Positions 1 through 8,246 are shown, counted from the first letter of the stretch. The stretch: DNA of 64,000 nt from Burkholderiales bacterium 8X (GCA_902506565.1 LR732703.1:3578256-3642255); one strand, 5' to 3'. Made by a program: numbers and translations. The notes: generated by a model from the sequence alone, not told the origin.

Positions 1-2
1 CC

Positions 3-674
3 GGCGTGCCGCTGGCCTCGATGGATGGCAACGAGATCACGTCAAGGCGCACCGCCGCGGCGGCCGCGCTCGGCGCCTCGTTCCTGGCGCGAAAGGATGC
101 GAGGCGACTGCTCGTGCTGGGTGCCGGCCGCGTGGCGCGATGCCTGCCGGCGGCCTTTGCAAGCGTTCGGCCGATCGAGCGAGTCGAGGTCTGGAACCAC
201 CGACCTTCCGGTGCAGCCGCAATGGCGGCCGAGCTTCGGAGCGACGACTGGAAAGCCGAGGCCGTGACCGATCTCGAAGCTGCGGTGCGAAACGCGGACA
301 TCGTCAGTTGCGCGACCCTTGCGACCGAGCCGCTGGTGCAAGGCACCTGGCTGGGCGCCGGCAGCCATCTCGACCTCATCGGCAGCTTCACGCCGCAGAT
401 GAAGGAGGCCTCGCCGGATTGCTTCGCCCAGGCACGGACCTTCGTGGATACCGATGAAGCGCTCCAGAAGTCGGGCGACCTCCTGGACGCGATGGCCGCC
501 GGAAGCCTGCGGCGGGACGGCATCGCAGGCACGCTCGCCGAACTCTGCAGGGGCGCCCGGCCAGGCCGCGTTGCAGAAGGCGAGCGCACGGTCTTCAAGG
601 CGGTCGGGACCGCGCTCGAGGATCTCGCCGCTGCAACACTCGTGTGGCAAGCGAACGCAGGTCCTCGAAGCTGA
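3..674 (+). CDS. Ornithine cyclodeaminase / mu-crystallin family protein (5' end outside window)
   Basis: The reading frame is open from the first bases, so the N-terminus lies outside the window and about 223 C-terminal residues remain. The visible part is the Rossmann NAD(P)-binding domain of the family: the dinucleotide loop LVLGAGRVARCL is followed by the typical VEVWNHR, ADIVSCATLATEPLV and GSHLDLIGSF segments. Family members deaminate ornithine to proline or act as imine or delta-pyrroline carboxylate reductases or opine-type dehydrogenases; the substrate cannot be told from this fragment. The gene is convergent with the thiolase gene, with only four bases between the two stop codons, so it is not part of the pca operon. 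Confidence 0.85.
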   Translation, partial: GVPLASMDGNEITSRRTAAAAALGASFLARKDARRLLVLGAGRVARCLPAAFASVRPIERVEVWNHRPSGAAAMAAELRSDDWKAEAVTDLEAAVRNADIVSCATLATEPLVQGTWLGAGSHLDLIGSFTPQMKEASPDCFAQARTFVDTDEALQKSGDLLDAMAAGSLRRDGIAGTLAELCRGARPGRVAEGERTVFKAVGTALEDLAAATLVWQANAGPRS

Positions 675-678
675 CGGG

Positions 679-1890
679 CTAGACCCGCTCGAGGATCACC
701 GCGATGCCTTGGCCGACGCCGATGCACATGGTGCACAGCGCGTAGCGTCCGCCACCCTTGTGGAGCTGGTTGACCGCGGTGGTCGCGAGCCGGGCGCCGC
801 TCGCGCCCAGCGGATGCCCGAGGGCGATGGCGCCGCCATTGATGTTGACGCGGGCGTCGTCGTCCTTCAGGCCGAGCAGGCGCAACACCGCGAGTCCTTG
901 CGCCGCGAAGGCCTCGTTGAGTTCGATCACGTCGAGCTGGTCGAGCGTGAGGCCGGTGAGGCGCAGCACCTTTTCGGTCGCGGGCGCCGGTCCGATGCCC
1001 ATGATGCGGGGCGCCACGCCGGCGGTCGCCATGCCGACCACGCGGGCCCGAGGCGTCAGGCCGTACTTGGCCGCATGTTGCTCGTCGGCCAGCAGCAGCG
1101 CTGCGGCGCCGTCGTTGACGCCGCTCGCATTGCCGGCCGTGACGGTGCCGTCCGGCCGGACCACGCCCTTCAGCTTGGCCAGTGCCTCGAGGCTGGTTTC
1201 GCGCGGATGTTCGTCCTTGGAGACCACCAGCGGATCGCCCTTTTTCTGCGGCACCTGCACCGGCACGATCTCGGCATCGAAGAAGCCGGCCTTCTGCGCG
1301 GCCACGGCACGCTGCTGCGAAGCCAGCGCCATGCGGTCTTGCGCCTCGCGCTCGATCTTGTAGTCGGTGGCGACGTTTTCGGCGGTCTCGGGCATCGAGT
1401 CGACGCCGTACTGCGCCTTCATGAGCTTGTTGACGAAACGCCAGCCGATGGTGGTGTCGTAGACCGCATTGGCACGGCTGAAGGCGCTCTCGGCCTTGGG
1501 CATCACGAAAGGCGCACGGCTCATGCTCTCGACGCCGCCGGCGATCATCAAGCCCGCCTCGCCTGCCTTGATGGCGCGAGCAGCGCTGCCGACCGCATCG
1601 AGCCCGGAGCCGCAGAGCCGGTTGATGGTGGCGCCGCCGAGGTCGATCGGCAGCCCGGCCAGGAGCGCCGACATGCGCGCGACGTTCCGGTTGTCCTCGC
1701 CGGCCTGGTTCGCGCAGCCGTACAGCACGTCGCTCACGGCCTGCCAGTCGACTTCCTTGTTGCGCTCCATCAGCGCGCGCAGCGGTACGGCGCCGAGATC
1801 GTCGGTGCGGACGCTGGACAGCGCGCCGCCGTAGCGGCCGAAGGGCGTGCGGACCGCATCGCAGATGAAGGCTTGTCGGGTGGTCGTCAT
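679..1890 (-). CDS. pcaF: 3-oxoadipyl-CoA thiolase (acetyl-CoA acetyltransferase family)
   Basis: A 403-residue thiolase that cleaves 3-oxoadipyl-CoA to succinyl-CoA and acetyl-CoA, the last step of the beta-ketoadipate pathway. The nucleophilic Cys is about residue 93 in NRLCGSGLDAV. The C-terminal motifs NEAFAAQ, GGAIALGHPLGASGAR and CIGVGQG supply the other active-site His and Cys. The family cannot be assigned a substrate by motif alone; the 3-oxoadipyl-CoA call rests on the adjacent pcaI and pcaJ and the nearby pcaR. The start MTTTRQAF is the only Met before the conserved RTPFGRYGG segment. It is the third gene of pcaI-pcaJ-pcaF, 38 bases after pcaJ. Confidence 0.93.
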   Translation of the reverse strand: MTTTRQAFICDAVRTPFGRYGGALSSVRTDDLGAVPLRALMERNKEVDWQAVSDVLYGCANQAGEDNRNVARMSALLAGLPIDLGGATINRLCGSGLDAVGSAARAIKAGEAGLMIAGGVESMSRAPFVMPKAESAFSRANAVYDTTIGWRFVNKLMKAQYGVDSMPETAENVATDYKIEREAQDRMALASQQRAVAAQKAGFFDAEIVPVQVPQKKGDPLVVSKDEHPRETSLEALAKLKGVVRPDGTVTAGNASGVNDGAAALLLADEQHAAKYGLTPRARVVGMATAGVAPRIMGIGPAPATEKVLRLTGLTLDQLDVIELNEAFAAQGLAVLRLLGLKDDDARVNINGGAIALGHPLGASGARLATTAVNQLHKGGGRYALCTMCIGVGQGIAVILERV

Positions 1891-1928
1891 GTCGGGGATT
1901 CCTTGATGGATGTCTGCAGTGGTGAGGT

Positions 1929-2576
1929 TCAGGTGCCGGCCGCGATCGGCAGGCCGACGAGCTTCTCGAGCTCCTCGAGCGAGAGGCCCTCGACCCGGTC
2001 GACCAGCCGCAGGCCCGAGGGCGTGCATTCGAGTGTCGCGAGGTCGGAATACACCCGCTTCACGCAGCCGATGCCGGTGAGCGGATAGCTGCAGCGCTCG
2101 ACGATCTTGCTCTCGCCCTTCTTGGTGAGCAGGTCCATCATCACCCAGGTCTGCTTGGCACCGATGGCGAGGTCCATGGCACCGCCCACCGCCGGGATGG
2201 CGTTCGGCTCGCCGGTGCTCCAGTTGGCCAGGTCGCCGGTGGCCGAGACCTGGAACGCGCCGAGCACACAGATGTCGAGATGGCCGCCGCGCATCATGGC
2301 GAAGCTGTCCGCGTGGTGGAAGTAGGCGCCGCCCGGCAGCAGCGTCACCGGCTGCTTGCCGGCATTGATGAGGTCGTAGTCCTCGTCGCCTGCGACGGGT
2401 GCCGGCCCCATGCCGAGGATGCCGTTCTCGCTGTGCAGGATGATCTCGCGGCCGGCCGGCAGGTGGTTGGCCACCAGCGTCGGTTGCCCGATGCCGAGAT
2501 TGACGACGGCGCCGTCGAAGATGTCTTGTGCGACCCGTGCCGCGAGTTGGTCCTTGGTGCGACGCTGGTAGGCCAT
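1929..2576 (-). CDS. pcaJ: 3-oxoadipate CoA-transferase subunit B
   Basis: Beta subunit (215 residues) of succinyl-CoA:3-oxoadipate CoA-transferase, which activates 3-oxoadipate for thiolysis by PcaF. The catalytic Glu of family I CoA-transferases is in the motif HSENGILGMGP (Glu about residue 50). The family features GIGQPTLVANHLP and GGAMDLAIGAKQTWVMMDLLTK are also present. The ATG start lies 2 bases after the pcaI stop; a TTG six bases upstream, overlapping the pcaI stop, is an alternative. The tight junction implies translational coupling of the two subunits. Confidence 0.95.
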   Translation of the reverse strand: MAYQRRTKDQLAARVAQDIFDGAVVNLGIGQPTLVANHLPAGREIILHSENGILGMGPAPVAGDEDYDLINAGKQPVTLLPGGAYFHHADSFAMMRGGHLDICVLGAFQVSATGDLANWSTGEPNAIPAVGGAMDLAIGAKQTWVMMDLLTKKGESKIVERCSYPLTGIGCVKRVYSDLATLECTPSGLRLVDRVEGLSLEELEKLVGLPIAAGT

Positions 2577-2578
2577 GC

Positions 2579-3280
2579 TCAAGCCGCCTTCTTGAAGCCG
2601 CCCGCCTGGGTGGCGACACGGTCGATCTTGACGATCTGGTGGACGAAGATGCCGGGCGTGACGATCGACTCGGGATCCATCTCGCCGAGTTCGACGATGT
2701 CATGCACGGTCGCGATGGTGCGCCTGGCCGCCATCGCCATCACCGGCCCGAAGTTGCGCGCCGCCTTGCGATACACCAGGTTGCCCCAGCGGTCGCCCTG
2801 CTCGGCACGAATGAGCGCCACGTCGCCGCGGATCGGGTACTCGAGCACGTACGGCCGGCCGTCGATCTCGCGGGTTTCCCGGTCGCCCGACAGCTCCGTG
2901 CCGAAACCGGTCGGGCAGAAGAAGGCGCCGATGCCGGCACCGGCTGCGCGGATGCGCTCGGCCAGGTTGCCCTGCGGCACCAGCTCGAGCTCGATTTTCT
3001 TGTCGCGGTACAGGCCGTCGAAGATCTGGCTGTCGGCCTGGCGCGGAAAGCTGCAGATGATCTTGCGCACACGCCCAGTCTTGAGCAGGGCAGCCAGCCC
3101 GGTCTCGCCATTGCCGGCATTGTTGTTGACCACCGTGAGGTCCCGGGCGCCCTGCTCGATCAGGCCGTCGATGAGCTCGCCCGGGATGCCGGCGGTGCCG
3201 AAACCGCCGATCAGCACCGTGGCACCGTCCTGGATGCCGGCCATGGCCTCGGCGATGGATTGCGCGATCTTGTTGATCAT
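2579..3280 (-). CDS. pcaI: 3-oxoadipate CoA-transferase subunit A
   Basis: Alpha subunit (233 residues) of succinyl-CoA:3-oxoadipate CoA-transferase. The family I alpha-subunit signature GATVLIGGFGTAGIPGELI is near the N-terminus, followed by TVVNNNAGNGETGL and GAFFCPTGFGTEL. The start MINKIAQ is chosen because the frame open further upstream runs through the palindromic operator. First gene of the pcaIJF operon, divergent from pcaR, with 71 bases between the start codons holding the presumed PcaR operator. Confidence 0.95.
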   Translation of the reverse strand: MINKIAQSIAEAMAGIQDGATVLIGGFGTAGIPGELIDGLIEQGARDLTVVNNNAGNGETGLAALLKTGRVRKIICSFPRQADSQIFDGLYRDKKIELELVPQGNLAERIRAAGAGIGAFFCPTGFGTELSGDRETREIDGRPYVLEYPIRGDVALIRAEQGDRWGNLVYRKAARNFGPVMAMAARRTIATVHDIVELGEMDPESIVTPGIFVHQIVKIDRVATQAGGFKKAA

Positions 3281-3297
3281 GTGAAGAGTTGGATTTT

Positions 3298-3331
3298 GTT
3301 CGTATACCGAACAATTGTTCGTATAATGAAT
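3298..3331. promoter_or_regulatory. Candidate PcaR operator between pcaI and pcaR
   Basis: Two related 15-base boxes lie in the divergent spacer. Box 1 (3298-3312) is GTTCG-TATAC-CGAAC, a perfect 5-base inverted repeat. Box 2 (3317-3331) is GTTCG-TATAA-TGAAT. The 9-base word GTTCGTATA recurs at a 19-base interval, and the inner arms form a perfect 14-base palindrome CGAACAATTGTTCG at 3308-3321. A palindrome plus an extra direct repeat is the layout known for PcaU/PobR-type IclR regulators, and the position fits control of both pcaIJF and pcaR. Binding itself is inferred. Confidence 0.7.
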
Positions 3332-3351
3332 TCTAGACAGCATCTCCTGCC

Positions 3352-4137
3352 ATGGCAACCCACGCGAAACAACCTGAAACGCCTGTACCCGGCGACAGCT
3401 ACGTCCAGTCGTTCGCGCGCGGGCTGCAGGTCATCCGCTCCTTCAACACGCAGGCGCCGAGACAATCCCTGAGCGAGGTGGCCGCGGCCAGCGGGCTCAC
3501 GCGGGCCGGCGCACGGCGCATCCTGCTCACCCTCCAGACCCTCGGCTATGTCGAGAGCGACGGCAAATTCTGGAGCCTCACGCCGCGCATCCTCGACCTG
3601 GGCTTTGCCTACCTGTCGTCCATGCCGATCTGGAACCGGGCCGAGCCGGTGATGGAGGCACTGGTGCAGCAGGTGCAGGAGTCGTGTTCGGCCGCGGTGC
3701 TGGATGCCGCCGACATCGTGTACGTCATGCGCGTGCCCACCCACAAGATCATGAGCATCAGCCTCGGCGTCGGATCGAGGCTGCCGGCCTATTGCACGTC
3801 GATGGGCCGGCTGCTGCTGTCCGACTTCGACGACGACGTGGTGCGCCGGCGTCTCGAAGCCTCGCAGCTGCAGCCGCTCACCCGGCATACGCTGACCGAT
3901 GTCGATGCCATCCTGGCCAAGGTCGCGCAGGCCCGCCGGCAACGCTGGTGCCTGGTCAACCAGGAACTGGAAGAGGGATTGATCTCGATCGCGGCGCCGG
4001 TGGTCGATCGCACCGGGCGGATGGTCGCGGCGCTCAACGTCAGCGGCCAGGCGAACCGCACCAGCGCGAAGGTCATGCAGGAGTCGATCCTGCCGGCCTT
4101 GGTGGCGGCGGCGGCCGACGTGTCGCGAATGCTCTGA
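3352..4137 (+). CDS. pcaR: IclR-family regulator of the beta-ketoadipate pathway (PcaR/PcaU/PobR type)
   Basis: A 261-residue regulator. The N-terminal helix-turn-helix (about residues 40-65, LSEVAAASGLTRAGARRILLTL) is followed by the GYVESDGKFWSLTPRILDLG wing typical of the PcaR/PcaU/PobR branch. The C-terminal effector domain contains VGSRLPAYCTSMGRLLL and EEGLISIAAPV. In relatives the effector is beta-ketoadipate or protocatechuate. Divergent from pcaI across a paired palindromic operator, which suggests joint control of pcaIJF and autoregulation. PcaR versus PcaU/PobR naming is by context. Confidence 0.88.
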   Translation: MATHAKQPETPVPGDSYVQSFARGLQVIRSFNTQAPRQSLSEVAAASGLTRAGARRILLTLQTLGYVESDGKFWSLTPRILDLGFAYLSSMPIWNRAEPVMEALVQQVQESCSAAVLDAADIVYVMRVPTHKIMSISLGVGSRLPAYCTSMGRLLLSDFDDDVVRRRLEASQLQPLTRHTLTDVDAILAKVAQARRQRWCLVNQELEEGLISIAAPVVDRTGRMVAALNVSGQANRTSAKVMQESILPALVAAAADVSRML

Positions 4138-4152
4138 GCCGCGTTCGGCGAC

Positions 4153-4425
4153 CTACTGCGCGAACATCAGCGCCAGGTGCTGAGCGTCCTGTTCGGCGTC
4201 GACCAGCGCAGCGTCGACCGAAGGCCGCAGCTGGTTGCAGACATGCACCACGCGCAGCTCCTTGCCTTCGCGGACCTTGACCACGCCCGACCACCATTCG
4301 CGATGCCGCTGGCAGTCGAACAACAGCGTCTGGCCGTGGCCTTGCGCCACCACCGTCTGACCCTTGACGGCAGAAGGGCGACGCGGCTTCCTGCGAAGGG
4401 GTCGGGTGGCGAGGATTGAAAACAT
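4153..4425 (-). CDS. Small hypothetical protein
   Basis: A 90-residue protein I do not recognise. It is basic at the N-terminus (RPLRRKPRRP) and then has KGQTVVAQGHGQTLLFDC, a Trp pair and a VREGKELRVVHVCNQLRP segment, ending in a helical acidic tail. No signal peptide or membrane segment is visible. It is convergent with pcaR, 15 bases from its stop. There is no convincing Shine-Dalgarno sequence before the start. Reality is supported mainly by the non-biased composition and by filling an otherwise empty gap. Confidence 0.5.
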   Translation of the reverse strand: MFSILATRPLRRKPRRPSAVKGQTVVAQGHGQTLLFDCQRHREWWSGVVKVREGKELRVVHVCNQLRPSVDAALVDAEQDAQHLALMFAQ

Positions 4426-4615
4426 AAGTGGTATGTATCACGCGTGAATGACAAGCAGAAGTAGCCATTGGCGGTAGTTCGGGCAAGGCGTCGAATCCAC
4501 GGACGACAGCGTGCAAAAAGCACGGCGCGCTGTTGCGGCAATGCCAACCCATGAGGCCCGCAGGGAGCACGAACGGCGACCCAGCCCGCCGAACTCGCGG
4601 TGCTAATCTGCTCGA

Positions 4616-5050
4616 ATGTTCAATCCCTCCCAAGAGGAAGTGCGTCGCTTCTTTTGCGACGTCTTCGCCAAGAGCCGCAGCGGCGCGCCGATGGAAGCGT
4701 TGGAAATCATCGCCAGCCGCTGGATCGACGAGCATCCCGAATACCACGCCGACCTGGTCGACGCGGACACAGCGGTGGCCCGGGTCTACGACGGCCGCGA
4801 TGGCCGCGAGAACCCTTTCCTGCACCTGTCGATGCACCTGTCGATCAGCGAGCAGTGCTCCATCGACCAACCCCGTGGCATCCGCCAGGCGGTCGAGCTG
4901 CTGGCCGCGCGGCGCGATTCGCTGCTCGACGCGCATCACGAGGCCATGGAATGCCTCGGCCAGATGATGTGGGAAAGCCAGCGCGCCGGCCGCCCGCCGG
5001 ACGGCAACGGCTACGTGGCCTGCGTTCAGCGGCGCGCGACCCGCGACTGA
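4616..5050 (+). CDS. DUF1841 family protein
   Basis: A 144-residue soluble protein matching the DUF1841 family of beta- and gammaproteobacteria. Recognisable blocks are MFNPSQEEVRRFFCDVF, a HPEYH segment, NPFLHLSMHLSISEQ and a C-terminal HEAMECLGQMMWESQR helix. Function is unknown in the family. Its 3' end overlaps the 3' end of pcaQ by 25 bases, tail to tail. Upstream lies about 190 bases without a gene; the only structure seen there is a short CGTGC/GCACG hairpin with an A5 loop at 4510-4524. Confidence 0.85.
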   Translation: MFNPSQEEVRRFFCDVFAKSRSGAPMEALEIIASRWIDEHPEYHADLVDADTAVARVYDGRDGRENPFLHLSMHLSISEQCSIDQPRGIRQAVELLAARRDSLLDAHHEAMECLGQMMWESQRAGRPPDGNGYVACVQRRATRD

Positions 5051-5985
5051 CGAGCGCCCTGCTCGCGCAACAGCTGGATCAGCGCCTGCCGTTCGGCCGA
5101 AGGTTCGGCATCGATCCGCAGCAACAGGCCGACCGGTTCCTCGGTACCGGTCATGTCCAGCTTGAGCTTCGCCAGGGTTCCCGAAGCCAGCTCGTCGGAA
5201 GCCGCGCCGAGCGGCGTGAACCAGACCGCGTCGGAGCGAGCGACCAGCCCGCGCGCGACCGCGAGGTCGAGGGTCTGCGTGACGTTGCCCGGCAGGCCGA
5301 GCCCCATGCTCGACAGAAAGCTCTCGGTGTGATGGCGCGGGATGGTGCCTTCACCGTAGATCACGAGCGGAAAGCGCAGCACTTCCTGCGCCGAAGGGGT
5401 GGTGCCTCGCAGCGGATGGCCGGGCCGCACCACCAGCGCCAGGGGCTCGGTGTAGAGCAGCTCGAAGGTGAGGCCGACCATCAATTGCGGATCGCTCATC
5501 CGACCGGCGACCAGGTCGAGATCGCCGCTGCGCAGGGCGTCCAGCAGGGCTGCATTGGCGCCGGTGTGAACCTGCAGCTGGAGGTCGGGCAACCGTTCGC
5601 GCAGCGCCGCCAGCGCAGGCGGCAGCAGCGAGGGTCCGACGCTCGGCAGTGCGCCGATGCGCAATCGCCTGAGCCGCAAGCCGCCTTCGGGCAGCAGCGC
5701 CTGCGCGCTGTGGTCGAGCGCCTCGATCACTCGAAGCGCATGGGCCAGCAAGCGCTCGCCGGCCACGCTGAGCCCCTGGATGCCCCGGCGCCCCGGTTGC
5801 CCGCGTTCCACCAGCCGCTCGCCGACGAGCGCCTCCAGCTCGGCCAAGGTCTTGGACACGGCAGGTTGACTGAGCGCCAGACGTTCGGCTGCCCGCGCCA
5901 GGTGACGCTCCTGCGCCACCGCGACCAGGCATCGCAGGTGGCGCAGCTGGATGTTGCGCAGATAGGCTTCGACACTGCTCGGCAT
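5026..5985 (-). CDS. pcaQ: LysR-family activator of protocatechuate dioxygenase genes
   Basis: A 319-residue LysR-type regulator. The N-terminal winged helix (about residues 14-60) contains the characteristic AAERLALSQPAVSKTLAELE. The effector-binding domain follows, with LRIGALPSVGPSLLPPAL and DLDLVAGRMSDPQLM, typical of PcaQ/GbpR-like members. It is divergent from pcaHG, as in other proteobacteria where PcaQ activates protocatechuate genes with beta-carboxy-muconate as coinducer. The 97-base shared spacer carries dyads suited to a LysR dimer. The pca assignment is by family resemblance plus location. Confidence 0.9.
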   Translation of the reverse strand: MPSSVEAYLRNIQLRHLRCLVAVAQERHLARAAERLALSQPAVSKTLAELEALVGERLVERGQPGRRGIQGLSVAGERLLAHALRVIEALDHSAQALLPEGGLRLRRLRIGALPSVGPSLLPPALAALRERLPDLQLQVHTGANAALLDALRSGDLDLVAGRMSDPQLMVGLTFELLYTEPLALVVRPGHPLRGTTPSAQEVLRFPLVIYGEGTIPRHHTESFLSSMGLGLPGNVTQTLDLAVARGLVARSDAVWFTPLGAASDELASGTLAKLKLDMTGTEEPVGLLLRIDAEPSAERQALIQLLREQGARQSRVARR

Positions 5986-5987
5986 CT

Positions 5988-6072
5988 TTACCGTTGGTTA
6001 TGTGAATTGCGGAATTGCTCAATTTACATGAGCCGCAGGCATCAATAAAGTGACAGCCTTCCAGCACCGGAG
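5988..6072. promoter_or_regulatory. pcaQ-pcaH divergent control region
   Basis: The spacer holds, in order: an imperfect dyad TTACC-GTT-GGTTAT (5988-6001) just upstream of the pcaQ start, resembling half sites of the ATAACC/GGTTA type described for PcaQ; a second interrupted dyad ATTGCGG-AATT-GCTCAAT (6006-6023); a candidate promoter for pcaH with -35 TTTACA (6023-6028) and -10 TAAAGT (6046-6051), 17 bases apart; and the pcaH ribosome site GGAG (6069-6072). The dyads abut the -35, as expected for a LysR activator. Assignments are by inspection only. Confidence 0.5.
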
Positions 6073-6082
6073 ACACAACGCC

Positions 6083-6814
6083 ATGGCCTCTTCATCCGCA
6101 TCGCAGCAGCCGATGCCCAGCCTCACCCCGCGCGACTGGCCGAGCCACCCGTCCTACCTCGACAAGGGCTACAAGTCGACCACCAAGCGCGGTCCGCTGC
6201 AGCCGCTCGTCCCATTGAAGGCCGCCTTGGGCGAGCTGACCCAGCCGGTCTACGGCCACGCCTCGGTCGGCGAACTCGACCACGACCTCACCCGCAACGC
6301 CCGCAAGAACGGCGAGCCGCTCGGCGAGCGGATGATCCTCACCGGCCAGGTCTTCGACGAAGGCCGCAAGCCCCTTCGCAACACGCTGATCGAACTCTGG
6401 CAGGCCAACTCGGCCGGCCGCTACGTACACAAGGTCGACCAGCATGACGCGCCGCTCGACCCCAACTTCCTCGGCGCCGGCCGGTGTCTGACGGACGACG
6501 AAGGTCGCTATCGCTTCCTCACCATCAAGCCCGGCGCGTACCCCTGGGGCAATCATCCGAACGCCTGGCGGCCGCAGCACATCCACCTCTCCTTGTTCGG
6601 CGAGCATTTCGCGAGCAGGCTGGTGACGCAGATGTACTTCCCTGCCGACCCGCTGCTGCAATACGACCCGATCTTCGCCGCCACGCCCGAACGCGCGCGC
6701 AATCGCCTGGTGGCCGACTTCACGCTCGACGCGACCGAGGAAGGCTACGCGCTCGGCTACCACTTCGACATCGTGCTGCGCGGCAGCGACCAGACCCACT
6801 TCGAAAATCGCTGA
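6083..6814 (+). CDS. pcaH: Protocatechuate 3,4-dioxygenase subunit beta
   Basis: A 243-residue iron-bearing subunit that opens protocatechuate to 3-carboxy-cis,cis-muconate. All four Fe(III) ligands can be placed: Tyr114 (SAGRY), Tyr153 (KPGAYPWG), His166 and His168 (WRPQHIHLSLFG), offset by six from the Pseudomonas numbering. The start ATG at 6083 is preceded by GGAG at 6069; an upstream in-frame ATG at 6050 lacks a site and lies between promoter and RBS. It is followed after 13 bases by pcaG. PcaB, PcaC and PcaD/L, needed to reach 3-oxoadipate, are not in this window. Confidence 0.96.
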   Translation: MASSSASQQPMPSLTPRDWPSHPSYLDKGYKSTTKRGPLQPLVPLKAALGELTQPVYGHASVGELDHDLTRNARKNGEPLGERMILTGQVFDEGRKPLRNTLIELWQANSAGRYVHKVDQHDAPLDPNFLGAGRCLTDDEGRYRFLTIKPGAYPWGNHPNAWRPQHIHLSLFGEHFASRLVTQMYFPADPLLQYDPIFAATPERARNRLVADFTLDATEEGYALGYHFDIVLRGSDQTHFENR

Positions 6815-6827
6815 GGAGACCGACACC

Positions 6828-7433
6828 ATGATGAGCGCCCTCGAATCCAACTTCGGCCAGACGCCGTCGCAGACGGTCGGCCCCTACTTCGCCTACGGCC
6901 TCACGGCCACCCAGTACGGCTACGACTTCGACCAACCCTTCGACGCGGTCCTGGCGCTCGACAACGCGCGCGGCGAGCGCATCCGGCTCGAAGGCCGCGT
7001 GCTCGACGGCGACGGCGTTGCCATCGGCGACGCGATGATCGAGATCAGCCAGCCCGACGGCACCGGCGAATACCCGAGCTCGGTCGCGGACGCCGAGCAG
7101 CGCGGCTTCCGCGGCTTCGGCCGGGTCGGCACCGGCACCGATCCGAAGAACCGGTTCGTCTTCCAAACCGTCAAGCCCGCCGCTTCCGCTCGGGGCGAGG
7201 CACCGCACATCGATGTCATCGTGCTGATGCGAGGCATGCTGGTGCATGCCTTCACCCGGATCTATTTCGATGACGAGGTAGAGGCCAACGCGGCCGATCC
7301 GGTGCTGGCGAGCGTTCCGGCCGCACGGCGATCGACCCTGATCGCGCGGCGCCAGGAATCGGCCGGTGCCGTGACCTACAGCATCGACATCCACATGCAG
7401 GGCCCGAACGAGACGGTCTTCTTCGACGTCTGA
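6828..7433 (+). CDS. pcaG: Protocatechuate 3,4-dioxygenase subunit alpha
   Basis: A 201-residue structural partner of PcaH in the alpha-beta heteromer. It shares the intradiol dioxygenase fold (TPSQTVGPYFAYGL, IRLEGRVLDGDGVAIGDAMIEI, TVKPAASARGEAPHIDVIVLMRG) but lacks the Tyr/His iron-ligand set, as normal for alpha chains. Gene order pcaH-pcaG with a 13-base gap containing GAGGAG implies one operon. A strong terminator follows 55 bases after the stop. Confidence 0.95.
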   Translation: MMSALESNFGQTPSQTVGPYFAYGLTATQYGYDFDQPFDAVLALDNARGERIRLEGRVLDGDGVAIGDAMIEISQPDGTGEYPSSVADAEQRGFRGFGRVGTGTDPKNRFVFQTVKPAASARGEAPHIDVIVLMRGMLVHAFTRIYFDDEVEANAADPVLASVPAARRSTLIARRQESAGAVTYSIDIHMQGPNETVFFDV

Positions 7434-7487
7434 GCCGGACGCCGAGCCAGAACGTCCGGGCTGTCCGGCTTTCTTGCTGCACCATTG

Positions 7488-7516
7488 AAAAAGCCCGCAG
7501 GTCGCGGGCTTTTTTT
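7488..7516. terminator. Bidirectional intrinsic terminator between pcaG and the cytochrome c gene
   Basis: Stem GCCCGC (7493-7498) pairs with GCGGGC (7504-7509) around loop AGGTC, extended by A5 at 7488-7492 against T residues at 7510-7514, with the T run continuing to 7516. The A run on one side and T run on the other allow termination from both directions, serving pcaHG on the plus strand and the convergent cytochrome gene on the minus strand. Confidence 0.9.
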
Positions 7517-7562
7517 CGTGAGCGGCCGAGCATGCGAGATGCTCGACCTGTCCTCGGCGTGC

Positions 7563-8246
7563 TCAGTGCGAACGATGGATGCGCGACTCCGGCACGGTCT
7601 TGAGTTCGCCCGGGAGCGAGCCGATGTAGCTCGCCAGATCCTTCAGCTCGGCGTTGCTGAACTTCTTGGCCTGACCGGCCATCACCGCATTCGCCCGGCC
7701 AAGTTGTCCGTGGTTCTCGACCTTGTACGACTTGAGCGCGACATACAGATAGTCGGCATGCTGGCCGGCCAGCTTGGGCACGGTGCCGTCGTTCGGCGTG
7801 TTGAAGTTGGCGCCGTGGCACTTGGTGCAGTTGTTGTCCTTGTCGCGCGAGATCAGCGCCTGCACCTTGTCGCCCGGCTGCTTGGCCAACGTGGCCGGCG
7901 GCGCGTCGCCTTCCTGCAGGCCGAGCTGGCCGTAGTAGGCGCCGAGGTCGGCGATGTCTTGTTCGGTGAGCGAATCGGCGATGGCACGCATCGTCGGATG
8001 CTTGCGGTCGCCAGCCTTGTAGGCGTTGAGCGCCGACGCGATATACGTTGCGCTCTGGCCTGCGATCTTCGGGACCTTGTGGATCTCAGGGAAGCTGGCC
8101 TGGTAGCCGACGATGCCGTGGCAACCCACGCACATGGCCACTTTCTTGCCGCCGTTTTCGACGCTGCCGGTCACCTTCTGAGCCTGGGCCGAGAGCGTCA
8201 CGCAAGCGACAGCAAGGGCAAACACCGTGGTCAACAACTTGTTCAT
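7563..8246 (-). CDS. Periplasmic dihaem cytochrome c (c4-like)
   Basis: A 227-residue exported protein. The signal peptide ends near Ala22 (TLSAQAQK). There are two class I cytochrome c domains in tandem: haem-binding CVGCH at residues 39-43 and CTKCH at 140-144. Probable distal Met ligands lie in HPTMRAIA (about residue 86) and in the ANAVMAGQA segment of the second half. Two-domain c4-type proteins shuttle electrons to terminal oxidases in the periplasm. The partner here is unknown because neighbours are unrelated. Divergent from the moxR-like gene across about 150 bases. Confidence 0.88.
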   Translation of the reverse strand: MNKLLTTVFALAVACVTLSAQAQKVTGSVENGGKKVAMCVGCHGIVGYQASFPEIHKVPKIAGQSATYIASALNAYKAGDRKHPTMRAIADSLTEQDIADLGAYYGQLGLQEGDAPPATLAKQPGDKVQALISRDKDNNCTKCHGANFNTPNDGTVPKLAGQHADYLYVALKSYKVENHGQLGRANAVMAGQAKKFSNAELKDLASYIGSLPGELKTVPESRIHRSH

